Shown here: positions 47,888-56,080 of the stretch, piece by piece
How positions within the stretch are numbered: position 1 is the first letter of the stretch
Layout of the letters: every line of letters begins with the position of its first letter
Assembly: GCA_963816435.1 (NCBI GenBank)
Contig: CAWFKS010000012.1
Coordinates: 285,277-349,276, forward strand
Direction: 5' to 3'
Length of the DNA stretch: 64,000 nucleotides
DNA from: CAWFKS01 sp963816435
GTDB lineage: Bacteria; Pseudomonadota; Alphaproteobacteria; Rhizobiales; Rhizobiaceae
Made by a program: the position numbers and the translations under genes
The notes under the pieces: model-generated
Seen by the model: the letters and a program-made list of their open reading frames with translations, nothing else
Databases searched by the model: none
Told to the model about the DNA's origin: nothing

Positions 47888-49926
47888 ACCCTCAGCAGAT
47901 ACCTGATCCCGTCATAGATCGCGGCGTGGATGTTGCGCGCGTGCACGGCGTCGCCGATGCGGAACAGCGTGAACGCCCCGTCCGACGCGCTCGCCGGGAA
48001 CGGATCGCCTCCCGTCACCAGCGCCTCGTAGTCGACCGCGCCGCCGTTCTTCGACAGCGGCTTCAGCGCGAAATAGAGCTCGTCGTTGGCAGCCGTGCCG
48101 TGCTCGACCACGACCTGGTCGACGCTGCGCTCCTCGTGCCAGCCGGGCGAAAAATCCGACGACAGCGTGGCGACCAGCTTGTTGCCGTCGCGCCTGACCG
48201 CGGTGACGCGCGTGTTGATGGTGATCTTCACCCCCTTGTCGTGGAAGCTCTTCATGTAGGGCGCATGGTTCATGCCGCCGATCTCCGGCGCGAAGAAACG
48301 CTCCGGCGACACCAGCTCGACCGCCGCGCCGGCATTGGCGGCGATCTCGGCCGCGCTCATTCCCTGGTGGCCGCCATTGTCGTCGTAGAGAAGCACCGTC
48401 TCGGCCGGCTTCACCGCGCCCGACACGATGTCCCAGCTCGACGTCACCAGGTCCTCGCCCGCATCGAGACGCGGCGATTGCGGCAGGCCGCCGGTCGCCA
48501 CCACCACCACGTCGGGCGACAGCGAGGTGACGTCGTCGGGCTCGGCCCAGCAATCGTAGCGGATCTCCGCACCCAGCCGCTCGAGCTCGGCGACGCGCCA
48601 GTCGACGATGCCGACGAGTTCGCGGCGGCGCGGGTTGCGGGCGGCCAGAAGCACCTGTCCGCCGGCCTGGCCGGACGCTTCCAGCACGGTGACGGCGTGG
48701 CCGCGCTCGGCGGCGACGCGCGCCGCCTCCAGCCCCGCCGGGCCGGCGCCGACCACGACAACCTTTTGCGTCGGGCCGGTGGTGCGCGCGATCACGTGCG
48801 GGATCGTCGCCTCGCGGCCGGTTGCGGCATTGTGGATGCACAGCGCCTCGCCGCCCTCGTAGATGCGGTCGAGGCAGTACGTCGCGCCGACGCATGGGCG
48901 AATGCGGTGCTCCTGCCCGGCCGCCACCTTGTTGGCGATGTGCGGGTCGGCGATGTGCGGCCGCGTCATGCCGACCATGTCGAGCTTGCCCTCCGCGATC
49001 GCGTGGCGCGCCGTGGCGACGTCGGAGATGCGCGCGGCGTGGAAGACCGGGAACTTCGTCTCCGCACGCACCTCGCCGGCGAAGTCGAGATGCGGGGCCG
49101 AGCGCATGCCGGTGACCGGGATCACCTCGGTGAGTGCTGCGTCGGTGTCGATATGGCCGCGGATGATGTTGAGGAAATCGACCTTGCCGGACGACGCCAG
49201 GCGGCGCGCGATCTCCACGCCTTCCGCGCGCGACAGGCCCTGGTCCCAGTCCTCGTCGGCGACCATGCGGATGCCGACCACGAATTGTTCGCCGACGGCC
49301 TGCCGCACCGCGTCGAGCACGCGGTTCGTGAAGCGCATGCGGTTGTCGAGCGAACCGCCATAGGCGTCGTCGCGGAAATTGGTCGCCGGCGACCAGAACG
49401 CGTCCATCAGGTGGCCGTAGGCCTCGAACTCGATGCCGTCGAGGCCGGCCGCCTGCATGCGGCTGGCCGCCGCCGCGTAGTCGGCGACGATGCGCTCGAT
49501 GTCCCATTCCTCCGCGACCTTCGGAAACGAGCGGTGCGCCGGCTCGCGCACCGGCGAGGCCGACAGCACCGGCAGCCAGTCGCCCTTGTTCCAGCCGGTC
49601 CGCCGGCCGAGATGGGTGAGCTGGATCATCACCTTGCAGTCGTGCTCGTGGCAGTCGTCCGCGAGTTCGGAAAGCCACTTCACGATGGCGTCGTCATAGG
49701 CGTGCAGATTGCCGAAGGCGGCCGGGCTGTCGCGCGACACCAGCGCCGAGCCCGCCGTCATCGTCAGCGCGATGCCGCCCTTCGCCTTCTCGGCGTGGTA
49801 GAGCCGGTAGCGCGCCTTCGGCATCCCGTCCTCCGAATAGGCCGGCTCGTGCGACGTCGACATCAGCCGGTTCTTGAAGGTCAGATGCTTGAGCCGGTAG
49901 GGCTGGAGCAGGGGATCGTTGGTCAT
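47884..49926 (-). CDS. FMN/FAD/Fe-S oxidoreductase of the N-methylproline demethylase type
   Basis: From ATG 49926 (MTNDPLLQPYRLKHLTFKNRLMSTSHEP) the 680-residue protein has an OYE-like FMN barrel (QLTHLGRRTGW, EFEAYGHLMDAFWSPATN, YGGSLDNRMRF), a Cys cluster (RPCVGATYCLDRIYEGGEALC) and an FAD/NAD half (VVVVGAGPAGLEAARVAAERGHAV). This is the dienoyl-CoA reductase/trimethylamine dehydrogenase architecture; the CVGATYCLDRIY pattern matches the subgroup that includes StcD-type N-methylproline demethylases. The MttB-family gene upstream on the same strand supports a role in degrading an N-methylated compound such as a betaine (inference). Confidence 0.85.
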   Translation of the reverse strand: MTNDPLLQPYRLKHLTFKNRLMSTSHEPAYSEDGMPKARYRLYHAEKAKGGIALTMTAGSALVSRDSPAAFGNLHAYDDAIVKWLSELADDCHEHDCKVMIQLTHLGRRTGWNKGDWLPVLSASPVREPAHRSFPKVAEEWDIERIVADYAAAASRMQAAGLDGIEFEAYGHLMDAFWSPATNFRDDAYGGSLDNRMRFTNRVLDAVRQAVGEQFVVGIRMVADEDWDQGLSRAEGVEIARRLASSGKVDFLNIIRGHIDTDAALTEVIPVTGMRSAPHLDFAGEVRAETKFPVFHAARISDVATARHAIAEGKLDMVGMTRPHIADPHIANKVAAGQEHRIRPCVGATYCLDRIYEGGEALCIHNAATGREATIPHVIARTTGPTQKVVVVGAGPAGLEAARVAAERGHAVTVLEASGQAGGQVLLAARNPRRRELVGIVDWRVAELERLGAEIRYDCWAEPDDVTSLSPDVVVVATGGLPQSPRLDAGEDLVTSSWDIVSGAVKPAETVLLYDDNGGHQGMSAAEIAANAGAAVELVSPERFFAPEIGGMNHAPYMKSFHDKGVKITINTRVTAVRRDGNKLVATLSSDFSPGWHEERSVDQVVVEHGTAANDELYFALKPLSKNGGAVDYEALVTGGDPFPASASDGAFTLFRIGDAVHARNIHAAIYDGIRYLLRV

Positions 49927-49966
49927 GGCGACTACTCGATTTTGGCTCCCGTTAGCGGCTTTCTTT

Positions 49967-50262
49967 TCAGCTCTTGATTCGCCGACGTGGGTCACGCGCC
50001 CCATGCCTCACTGCGATGAACCACGATTTGCGTCGTCTACGATTTCATAGAAGATGGCATACGGATAAGGATAACGTGTTCGCGCGACGTATGCCCGGCT
50101 CCGACGTCAGTCTGGCAGCCCGTGGATTTCGACGGTATGTGATCCAGCACTGCGTCGATCCTTCGGCCACGTTTCCGGCCCCGGCGGGCGATTCCTGTCA
50201 TCAGATGTCCGATAATGGATTGGAGATCGGCGTGGGCACGACGGACGAGACGCGAATCTCAT
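49967..50262 (-). pseudogene. Degraded ParE/RelE toxin
   Basis: Pieces in different frames spell a ParE-type toxin: MRFASR at 50262, then ADLQSIIGHLMTGIA and IDAVLDHIP, then RLTSEPGIRR, PYAIFYEIVDDA and finally VRHGARDPRRRIKS with a stop at 49967. The order and spacing fit one toxin of about 95 residues broken by at least three indels. It would pair with the antitoxin gene just upstream. Confidence 0.6.
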
Positions 50263-50494
50263 CCGATCCGGAACCTCGCAAAAAGAGCCGCGACTTCTTC
50301 ATCCGTAGCGAATTCTCCTCGCTTTGCCTCCTCGCGGCCTTCGTCGATCGCTGCCTTCTCTTCCTCCGACAGCACGTAGGGCTCTTCTCGTCGGGCCCGT
50401 TGACGGTCTCCATGATCAGTCGGGCCATTTCGTCCTGCTCCTCGGGCGACAATTGCCGCATCGCCTCGATCGCGGTCTCAAGCAGCTTGGTCAT
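50260..50494 (-). pseudogene. Antitoxin of the degraded pair, frameshifted
   Basis: The start MTKLLETAIEAMRQLSPEEQDEMARLIMETVNGPDE is intact; at about 50385 the frame changes by -1 and the expected continuation is PYVLSEEEKAAIDEGREEAKRGEFATDEEVAALFARFR, a standard antitoxin ending that runs into the toxin ATG. The module sits between the enolase-superfamily gene and the oxidoreductase gene on the same strand. Confidence 0.6.
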
Positions 50495-50530
50495 GGCGCA
50501 TCCTTTCCTTGCAGGATGATATCAAGATAA

Positions 50531-51715
50531 TCAGTTCAGCGGCAGGCGGCGATAGCGGCCGGGGGCGGCCGGGTCGCTGAAATGGTGCATCGGGCCGTTG
50601 TCCTCGAAGTGCTTTGCCCAGCGCTTCATCGCCGCGGGATCGAGCTCGACGCCGAGCCCGTCGCCCTCCGGCACCCGCACAGTGTCGTTCGTCTGGCGGA
50701 ACGGCCCGTCTTGAATCACGTCGCCGACCTGCCAGCGGAACAGCGACTGCGACGCCTCGGTGATCCACGGCGTGGCGGCCACGACGTGCAGATAGGCCGC
50801 CGTCATGATGCCGAGATCGTTGGAGTAGCACCAGAAGCCCTTGCCCATCGCCTCGCAGGCCGCAATGAATTTCAGCGTCTTCGCCAGCCCGCCCAGCGCC
50901 GCGAAATTGCACACGAAATAGTCCGGCGCGCCGAGCGCCACCGCCCGCTTCAGGTCCGGCACGTGGGTGGAGAACGGGATGATCGAATGCTGGCGAAGGG
51001 CCGCCATCTCCTCGAAGGTGGCGACCGGGTCCTCGTAGTTGCGGATGTTGTAGGGTTCGATCTCGCGCAGCACCCAGCGCGCCGTCGTCAGCGACCACTG
51101 CATGTTGGAATCGAGCTTGATCTGCGCGGCCTCGCCCAGCGCCTCGCGCAGCATCCTGACCGTCCTGATCTCGAGCTGCGGGTCGCCCATGATCAGCTTG
51201 CCCTCGAAGATGGTCGAGCCGTGTTCTTCCCGCATCTTCAGGCAGTAGTCGACGATCGCCTCCGGGCTCGTCTCGCCGCCCGCGCCGTCGTGTGCGGGAC
51301 GGAAGGCGAAATATTCGGAGAACGGGATGTCCTTGCGCACCGCGCCGCCGAGCAGCTTGTAGAGCGGCATTCCGGCAGCCTTCGCCCTGATGTCCCACAG
51401 CGCCAGTTCCACCGCACCGAAGGCCACCGAGGCGGCGTTCTCGCCGGTATTGGCGGTGATCTGCCAGGGCGGCACGCAGCGGCTCTCGCAGTCGGCGAGG
51501 TCGAGCGGGTCGGCGCCGATCAGCGCCGGCGCGATGTCGGTCTTGATGACCTCGCCGAAATGCCACCACGGCGCCTCGCCGAGGCCGACCAGACCCTGGT
51601 CGGTCTCGACCTCGACGATCGACTTCGAGGCGCCGGGATAAAGGCCGGCCGTCCACCAGAACGGCGCATCGAGCGGCACGTTGACATGGGTGACGCGGAT
51701 GTTGGTGATCTTCAT
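50531..51715 (-). CDS. Enolase-superfamily (mandelate racemase/glucarate dehydratase-like) enzyme
   Basis: From ATG 51715 (MKITNIRVTHVNVPLDAPFWW) the 394-residue protein has the capping domain and a barrel with FEGKLIMGDP (general-base Lys), IKLDSNMQWS (metal Asp), NYEDPVATFEE (metal Glu), PFSTHVPDL and FWCYSNDLGIMTAAYLHVVAATP, the last resembling the SNNH region of glucarate dehydratases. It would abstract the alpha proton of a carboxylate substrate. With MttB-type and demethylase-type neighbours, a betaine racemase or a sugar-acid dehydratase are both possible. Confidence 0.83.
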   Translation of the reverse strand: MKITNIRVTHVNVPLDAPFWWTAGLYPGASKSIVEVETDQGLVGLGEAPWWHFGEVIKTDIAPALIGADPLDLADCESRCVPPWQITANTGENAASVAFGAVELALWDIRAKAAGMPLYKLLGGAVRKDIPFSEYFAFRPAHDGAGGETSPEAIVDYCLKMREEHGSTIFEGKLIMGDPQLEIRTVRMLREALGEAAQIKLDSNMQWSLTTARWVLREIEPYNIRNYEDPVATFEEMAALRQHSIIPFSTHVPDLKRAVALGAPDYFVCNFAALGGLAKTLKFIAACEAMGKGFWCYSNDLGIMTAAYLHVVAATPWITEASQSLFRWQVGDVIQDGPFRQTNDTVRVPEGDGLGVELDPAAMKRWAKHFEDNGPMHHFSDPAAPGRYRRLPLN

Positions 51716-51737
51716 GCCTGCCCCACCCCTCGCGGCG

Positions 51738-52181
51738 CTATTCGCAGTTGAACTCGCTGAGCTTCCAGTTTCCGGTGAGCGACACGACGTCGGCAACCTT
51801 CCAGTCGCCGTCCTCTTTCGCCAGCAGATATTCGATCTTCCGCGGCTCGCCGAAAAGCTTGAAGCTCGCGGTGACCGTCGCGTCGTCGCCCTTGACCTGC
51901 TCGTCCAGGTTCAACGTCTTGGCGATCTCGTCGGCGTCGAAATCCTGCCCGTCGACGGTGATGCCGAAGTCGAGGCAGATATATTCCCGCTCCTTCCAGG
52001 CCTTGTCGTTGGCGTCGAGGAAGTCCTTCGCCGGGCCGGTGAAGCGGTCGCGGTTTTCCGGCAGCGCCTCGTCGCCGACGTGAGAGTAGAACCAGCCGAC
52101 GGCATCGGACGGCGGGCCGGCAAGCGCTGCCTGGGCGGTGGCGATGAAAAGTGCGGCCGAAAGGATTGCGCGGATGAGCAT
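51738..52181 (-). CDS. Secreted protein with DUF3828-like fold
   Basis: The 147-residue product has a Sec signal (MLIRAILSAALFIATAQAALA) and a mature domain PSDAVGWFYSHVGDEALPENRDRFTGPAKDFLDANDKAW...WKVADVVSLTGNWKLSEFNCE, with two Cys (YICLDF, FNCE) that could pair. The start ATG 52181 is the only one followed by a signal peptide. The pattern resembles DUF3828 periplasmic proteins. It sits between the MttB-type and enolase-superfamily genes, but a functional link is not evident. Confidence 0.75.
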   Translation of the reverse strand: MLIRAILSAALFIATAQAALAGPPSDAVGWFYSHVGDEALPENRDRFTGPAKDFLDANDKAWKEREYICLDFGITVDGQDFDADEIAKTLNLDEQVKGDDATVTASFKLFGEPRKIEYLLAKEDGDWKVADVVSLTGNWKLSEFNCE

Positions 52182-52210
52182 GGGATGAGTCTCCGTGGAT
52201 TGTCCCGGGC

Positions 52211-53776
52211 TCAATACCACGCGTCGTCCATGGCGGACTTGCGGCGCGCGATGAAATCCTTCAGCGCCTCGTCGGTCGCCTCGTCGAGCGGCGGCGCCTC
52301 GTAGTCGGCAAGCGCCTTCTTCCAGCGCGTGTTGGCGCGCCGTGCGGCATCGAGAGAGCCGGCCGCCTGCCATTTCTCGAAAGGCTCGTTGTCGGCGATG
52401 TCGGAATCCCAGAAGGCGGTCTCGTAGTTCGCCATCGTGTGGGCGCAGCCGAAGAAATGGCTGCCCGGCCCGACCTCGCGGAAGGCGTCGAGCGCCAGTT
52501 CGTTGTCGTCGATTTTCACGCCGTCGAGATAGGTCTGGAGCGCCCCGCACAAATCGGCGTCCATGACGAATTTTTCGTAGGACATCGACAGCAGCCCGTC
52601 GAGGAAGCCGGCCGAGTGCAGCACGAAATTGGCGCCGCAATGGACGGCCGCCAGCATCGACATCGTGCCTTCCGTCATCGCCTGCGCGTCCGGCAGTTTC
52701 GACGTGGTGAAATTGCCCGAGCAGCGCAGCGGCAGGTTCAGCCGGCGGGCCAGCTGGCCGATCACCATCGAGCCGATCGCCGGTTCCGGCGTGCCGAAGG
52801 TCGGCGAGCCCGAGCGCAGCGACATCGACGACAGGAAATTGCCGAACACCACCGGCGCGCCGGGGCGCTCCAGCTGTGCCAGCGCGCATCCGGCCATGGT
52901 CTCGGCCAGCGACTGGGCGATGGCGCCGGCATTCGTCACCGGCCCCATCGCGCCGCCGAGAATGAACGGCACGATCACCGCGCACTGGTTGGCCCGCGCA
53001 TAGGCCCTGAGCGAGGTGGTCATCGTCGCGTCCCACACCAGCGGCGAGTTGACGTTGACATTGCCGAGGATGACGCAGTTGTCGTCGACGAATTTCTCGC
53101 CGAAGACGATGCGCGCCATGTCGATGGAATCCTCGGCTCTGGCTTCCGCCGTCACCGAGCCCATGAAGGCGCGGTCGGAATAGCGGATATGGGCGTAGAC
53201 CATGTCGAGATGGCGCTTGTTGACCGGCACGTCGACCGGCTCGCAGATCGTGCCGCCGGAATGGTGCAGCCAGGGCGAGGACTGCGCCAGCTTCACGAAG
53301 TTCTCGAAATCCTCGATCGTGCCGTAGCGGCGGCCATGGTCGATATCCATGACGAAGGGCGAGCCGTAGGCCGGCGCGAACACCACGTTCTTGCCGCCGA
53401 TCTCGACCGAGTTGGCCGGGTTGCGCGCGTGCTGGGTGAAGGTCGCGGGCGCGCTCTTGAGGATCTCGCGCAGCATGCCCGGCTCGAACCTCACCAGATT
53501 GCCGTCGAGCCTGGCGCCCGCCTTGCGCCAGTGCTCCAGCGCTGTCGGATCGTCGCGGAACTCGATGCCGATCTCGGCCAGGATCCGGTCGGCGGTCGCC
53601 TCGATGCGGACGAGGTTTTCCTCCGACAGCACGTCGTAGGTGGGGATGTTGCGCACGATGTAGGGCCTGCCCGGGCCGTGCGCCGACTGGCTGCGCTGGG
53701 CTCGCCGTGCTTCACGGCCGCCGCGCTCCCGCCGCGCCCTCGGCTCTTCCTTCACAGCCTCGTCCAGCATCGTCAT
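52211..53776 (-). CDS. MttB-family (trimethylamine methyltransferase-like) corrinoid methyltransferase, non-pyrrolysine
   Basis: GGGAGG lies 8 bases before ATG 53776 (MTMLDEAVKEEPRARRERG); residue numbering from there gives 521. The barrel shows YIVRNIPTYDVLSEENLVRIEATADRILAEIGIEF, NPANSVEIGGKNVVFAPAYGSPFVMD, GNVNVNSPLVWDATMTTSLRAYA and HTMANYETAFWDSDIADNEPFEKW. There is no in-frame TAG, so it is a non-pyrrolysine homologue like MtgB, which demethylate quaternary amines such as glycine or proline betaine. The divergent LysR gene is 96 bp away. Confidence 0.87.
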   Translation of the reverse strand: MTMLDEAVKEEPRARRERGGREARRAQRSQSAHGPGRPYIVRNIPTYDVLSEENLVRIEATADRILAEIGIEFRDDPTALEHWRKAGARLDGNLVRFEPGMLREILKSAPATFTQHARNPANSVEIGGKNVVFAPAYGSPFVMDIDHGRRYGTIEDFENFVKLAQSSPWLHHSGGTICEPVDVPVNKRHLDMVYAHIRYSDRAFMGSVTAEARAEDSIDMARIVFGEKFVDDNCVILGNVNVNSPLVWDATMTTSLRAYARANQCAVIVPFILGGAMGPVTNAGAIAQSLAETMAGCALAQLERPGAPVVFGNFLSSMSLRSGSPTFGTPEPAIGSMVIGQLARRLNLPLRCSGNFTTSKLPDAQAMTEGTMSMLAAVHCGANFVLHSAGFLDGLLSMSYEKFVMDADLCGALQTYLDGVKIDDNELALDAFREVGPGSHFFGCAHTMANYETAFWDSDIADNEPFEKWQAAGSLDAARRANTRWKKALADYEAPPLDEATDEALKDFIARRKSAMDDAWY

Positions 53777-53859
53777 GCCGGTGCCTCCCGTTCGAAAAAC
53801 CGACAACAGCCTAGCCCGCGCGGAGACGGCGGTAACGCTGGAAAATCCTCATTTCTTGT

Positions 53860-53874
53860 ATAAGCTGTGCTTAT
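53860..53874. promoter_or_regulatory. Perfect inverted repeat overlapping the LysR start codon
   Basis: ATAAGC-TGT-GCTTAT is a perfect palindrome whose right arm contains the ATG of the LysR gene. It fits a LysR autoregulatory half-site pair and lies between the divergent LysR and methyltransferase genes. Confidence 0.55.
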
Positions 53875-54772
53875 GGAAAACCTGCGCCGCCTGCTGCCGT
53901 CGGCCGGCAATCTGATCGTCTTCGAGGCGGCCGGCCGGCTGGGGTCCTTCACCGCTGCCGGTCGCGAGCTCGGGATGAGCCAGGCCGCCGTCTCCTATGC
54001 GGTGAAGGGGCTGGAGGGCCAGCTCGGCGTGCCGCTGTTCCAGCGCCGCCACCGCCGCGTCCAGCTCACCGACGCCGGCGAGCGCTTCTTCGCCGACGTC
54101 TCGCTCGGCCTGTCGCACATAAGGAAATCGGCGGAGGACCTGCGCGCGCTGGCCGGCGGCCAGGTGACGCTGTCGGCCTCCACCGCCTTCGCCTCGTTCT
54201 GGATGATGCCGCGCCTGCAGCTCTTCCGCGACCAGCTGCCGGGCGTCGATCTGCGCATCCAGACCGCCGACCGCGACCTCGACATCGTCGCCGAGGGCAT
54301 TCCGCTGGGCATACGCGGCGGCGACCCGGAGACCTGGCCGGCCTACGATTCGCTGCCTTTGGCCGGCGAGGCGATCTTCCCGGTGGCGGGCACGACCTAT
54401 GTCGCCCGCTTCGGCGCGCCGGCAAGCGCGCGCGAACTGATGTCGCACCGGCTGATCCACAACGAGGAACCCTATCGCGAGGCAGCCGACTGGAACGACT
54501 GGTTCCGTTCCGCCGGCATCGCCGACGCCAACGTGCAGGCGGGGCTGCGCATCAACGACTACGCGCTGGTCATCCAGGCGGTGATGGAGGGGCAGGGGAT
54601 CGCGCTCGGCTGGCGGCACCTGACCGAGCGGCTGGTGGCGGCCGGCCTGCTGCACCGCCTCACCGGCCATGTGATGACCACCGGCTCGGCCTTTCACGTC
54701 GTCTGGCCGAAGGGCCGCGCCTTGTCGCCGGATGCCGCGCGCGTGCGCGACTGGCTGGTGGCGCAGGCCTGA
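53873..54772 (+). CDS. LysR-family regulator (GcvA-like)
   Basis: The 299-residue protein has the LysR winged helix (LIVFEAAGRLGSFTAAGRELGMSQAAVSYAVKGLEGQLGVPLFQRRHRRVQLTDAGERFF) and an effector domain of the GcvA type (STAFASFWMMPRLQLFRDQLPGVDLRIQT, GIPLGIRGGDPETWPAYDSLPL). ATG 53873 overlaps the palindrome; a GTG at 53867 is possible. It is divergent from the MttB-type gene and most likely controls it. Confidence 0.9.
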   Translation: MENLRRLLPSAGNLIVFEAAGRLGSFTAAGRELGMSQAAVSYAVKGLEGQLGVPLFQRRHRRVQLTDAGERFFADVSLGLSHIRKSAEDLRALAGGQVTLSASTAFASFWMMPRLQLFRDQLPGVDLRIQTADRDLDIVAEGIPLGIRGGDPETWPAYDSLPLAGEAIFPVAGTTYVARFGAPASARELMSHRLIHNEEPYREAADWNDWFRSAGIADANVQAGLRINDYALVIQAVMEGQGIALGWRHLTERLVAAGLLHRLTGHVMTTGSAFHVVWPKGRALSPDAARVRDWLVAQA

Positions 54773-54821
54773 GGCGCGGGCGCCGCTTGCGCAGCCCGGC
54801 GCGTGCTGACACAAAGTCCGA

Positions 54822-55307
54822 ATGCTGCGCATCCGCCCCGCCGCTTCCACCGACGACGACGCCGTCTGGCGGATCCTGAAACCGACCTTCCGCGCCGGCG
54901 ACACCTATGTGGTCGACCGCGACATCTCGCGCGCCGACGCGCTCGCCTACTGGACCGGGCCCGACCGCGAGACCTTCGTCGCCGAAATGGACGGCGCGGT
55001 GCTCGGCACCTACTACATCAGGGCCAACCAGGCCGGCGGCGGCGCCCATGTCTGCAATTGCGGCTACGTCACCGCGCCGGAGGCGCGCGGCAAGGGCGTG
55101 GCCCGCGCCATGTGCCTGCACTCGCTCGACATTGCGCGCGACCGCGGCTTCCGCGCCATGCAGTTCAACTTCGTGGTGGCGACCAACGACGGGGCGGTGC
55201 ACCTGTGGCGCTCGCTCGGCTTCGAGATCGTCGGCCGCCTGCCCGAAGCCTTCCGCCATCCGCAAAAGGGCTATGTCGACGCGCTGGTGATGTGGCGGAC
55301 ATTGTAG
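54822..55307 (+). CDS. GNAT family N-acetyltransferase
   Basis: The 161-residue product shows the GNAT fold: IRPAASTDDDAVWRIL, GTYYIRANQAGGGAHVCNCGYVTAPEARGKGVARAMC (acetyl-CoA loop, ARGKGVA) and FNFVVATNDGAVHLWRSLGFEIVGRLPEAF. The substrate is unknown. Its start ATG 54822 has no strong ribosome site. It stands alone downstream of the LysR gene. Confidence 0.88.
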   Translation: MLRIRPAASTDDDAVWRILKPTFRAGDTYVVDRDISRADALAYWTGPDRETFVAEMDGAVLGTYYIRANQAGGGAHVCNCGYVTAPEARGKGVARAMCLHSLDIARDRGFRAMQFNFVVATNDGAVHLWRSLGFEIVGRLPEAFRHPQKGYVDALVMWRTL

Positions 55308-55444
55308 GGCGACCGTACCCGGACGGGCCGGGCGTCTCGTCGGGTGGGCACTGCGGATGCGTTTGGTAAACGCCTTCACCAACCGCTTACCTTGTGTGCA
55401 ATCTGCGGTTGTTCTTCGCCGCTGGCTGTGAGCATTGAGGGAGG

Positions 55445-55735
55445 ATGTTCATTCGCGGAATAGTAGTTGCTGGAACACTCGGCGCCGCTGCCGCCAGTGG
55501 ATACTTGCTTCCTCCTGTGCACTCTGGCGAAAGCCTCGCACTGTTCTCCTCTGGCTCCAGTGCATCGTCCTGCAACATCAAGGGCAACATCAGCATCAAC
55601 ACCGGCAGACACATCTATCACATGCCCGGCCAGCGCGATTATTCGAAAACGATCATACGGCCGGAGTACGGCGAACGGTGGTTCTGCTCGGAAGCCGAGG
55701 CAAGGGCCGCCGGGTGGCGCAAAGCAGGGCGATAG
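55445..55735 (+). CDS. Small secreted protein with CNIKGNIS/ERWFCSEAEARAAGW domain
   Basis: The 96-residue product has a short signal-like N-terminus (MFIRGIVVAGTLGAAAASGYLLPP) and a compact conserved domain CNIKGNISINTGRHIYHMPG followed by GERWFCSEAEARAAGWRKA. The same domain is known at the C-terminus of ExoI and thermonuclease-like proteins of rhizobia; here it stands alone without a nuclease part. Two Cys may form a disulfide. The function is not known. Confidence 0.75.
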   Translation: MFIRGIVVAGTLGAAAASGYLLPPVHSGESLALFSSGSSASSCNIKGNISINTGRHIYHMPGQRDYSKTIIRPEYGERWFCSEAEARAAGWRKAGR

Positions 55736-55928
55736 CCCTGGGGGACGGCGCCTGGATGGATAGGCGACCGGCTGTTCTCTTTTCACATCCGCACCGCTTG
55801 CATTCGCTGCAGCGCGAGAAACGCGAATTGCCACGGCTCCCCGCCGGCAGTTTCACGGGATCTGTCTTCCGGCACAAATCGCCGGAGAGGGCGAAGGAGG
55901 CGCAATTGCATGATAGCTGAAGAGGGGC

Positions 55929-55973
55929 TGGCGCACCCGACAGGATTCGAACCTGTGACCTCTGCCTTCGGAG
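55929..55973 (-). tRNA. 3' fragment of tRNA-Arg(CCG): attachment site of the integrative element
   Basis: On the minus strand the 45 bases start at the anticodon loop (ctCCGaa), continue through the variable region and the T arm (GGTTCGAATCC) and end with the acceptor strand and CCA. No matching 5' half precedes it; the sequence upstream diverges at the anticodon stem. It is therefore the duplicated 3' end left by integration, not a functional tRNA. The integrase gene starts its stop codon 108 bp to the right. Confidence 0.85.
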
Positions 55974-56080
55974 AACTCTGCTTCATGGCTAAGCCCCTTG
56001 TTTTGCAAGGAAATGAACACAAAGACCGGCGGAAAACTCCCGGGCTTTTCCGGGCGTAACGCGGACATTCTGCGGACGCA

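Noticed and set aside
46426..49977. A very long plus-strand open frame across the kinase end, TauE gene and the oxidoreductase
   Set aside because: It is not collinear with any domain, and conserved genes on both strands cover the same DNA.
55929..56005. A complete tRNA gene at the left end of the element
   Set aside because: Only the part from the anticodon loop to the CCA end matches; the 5' half and D arm are absent.
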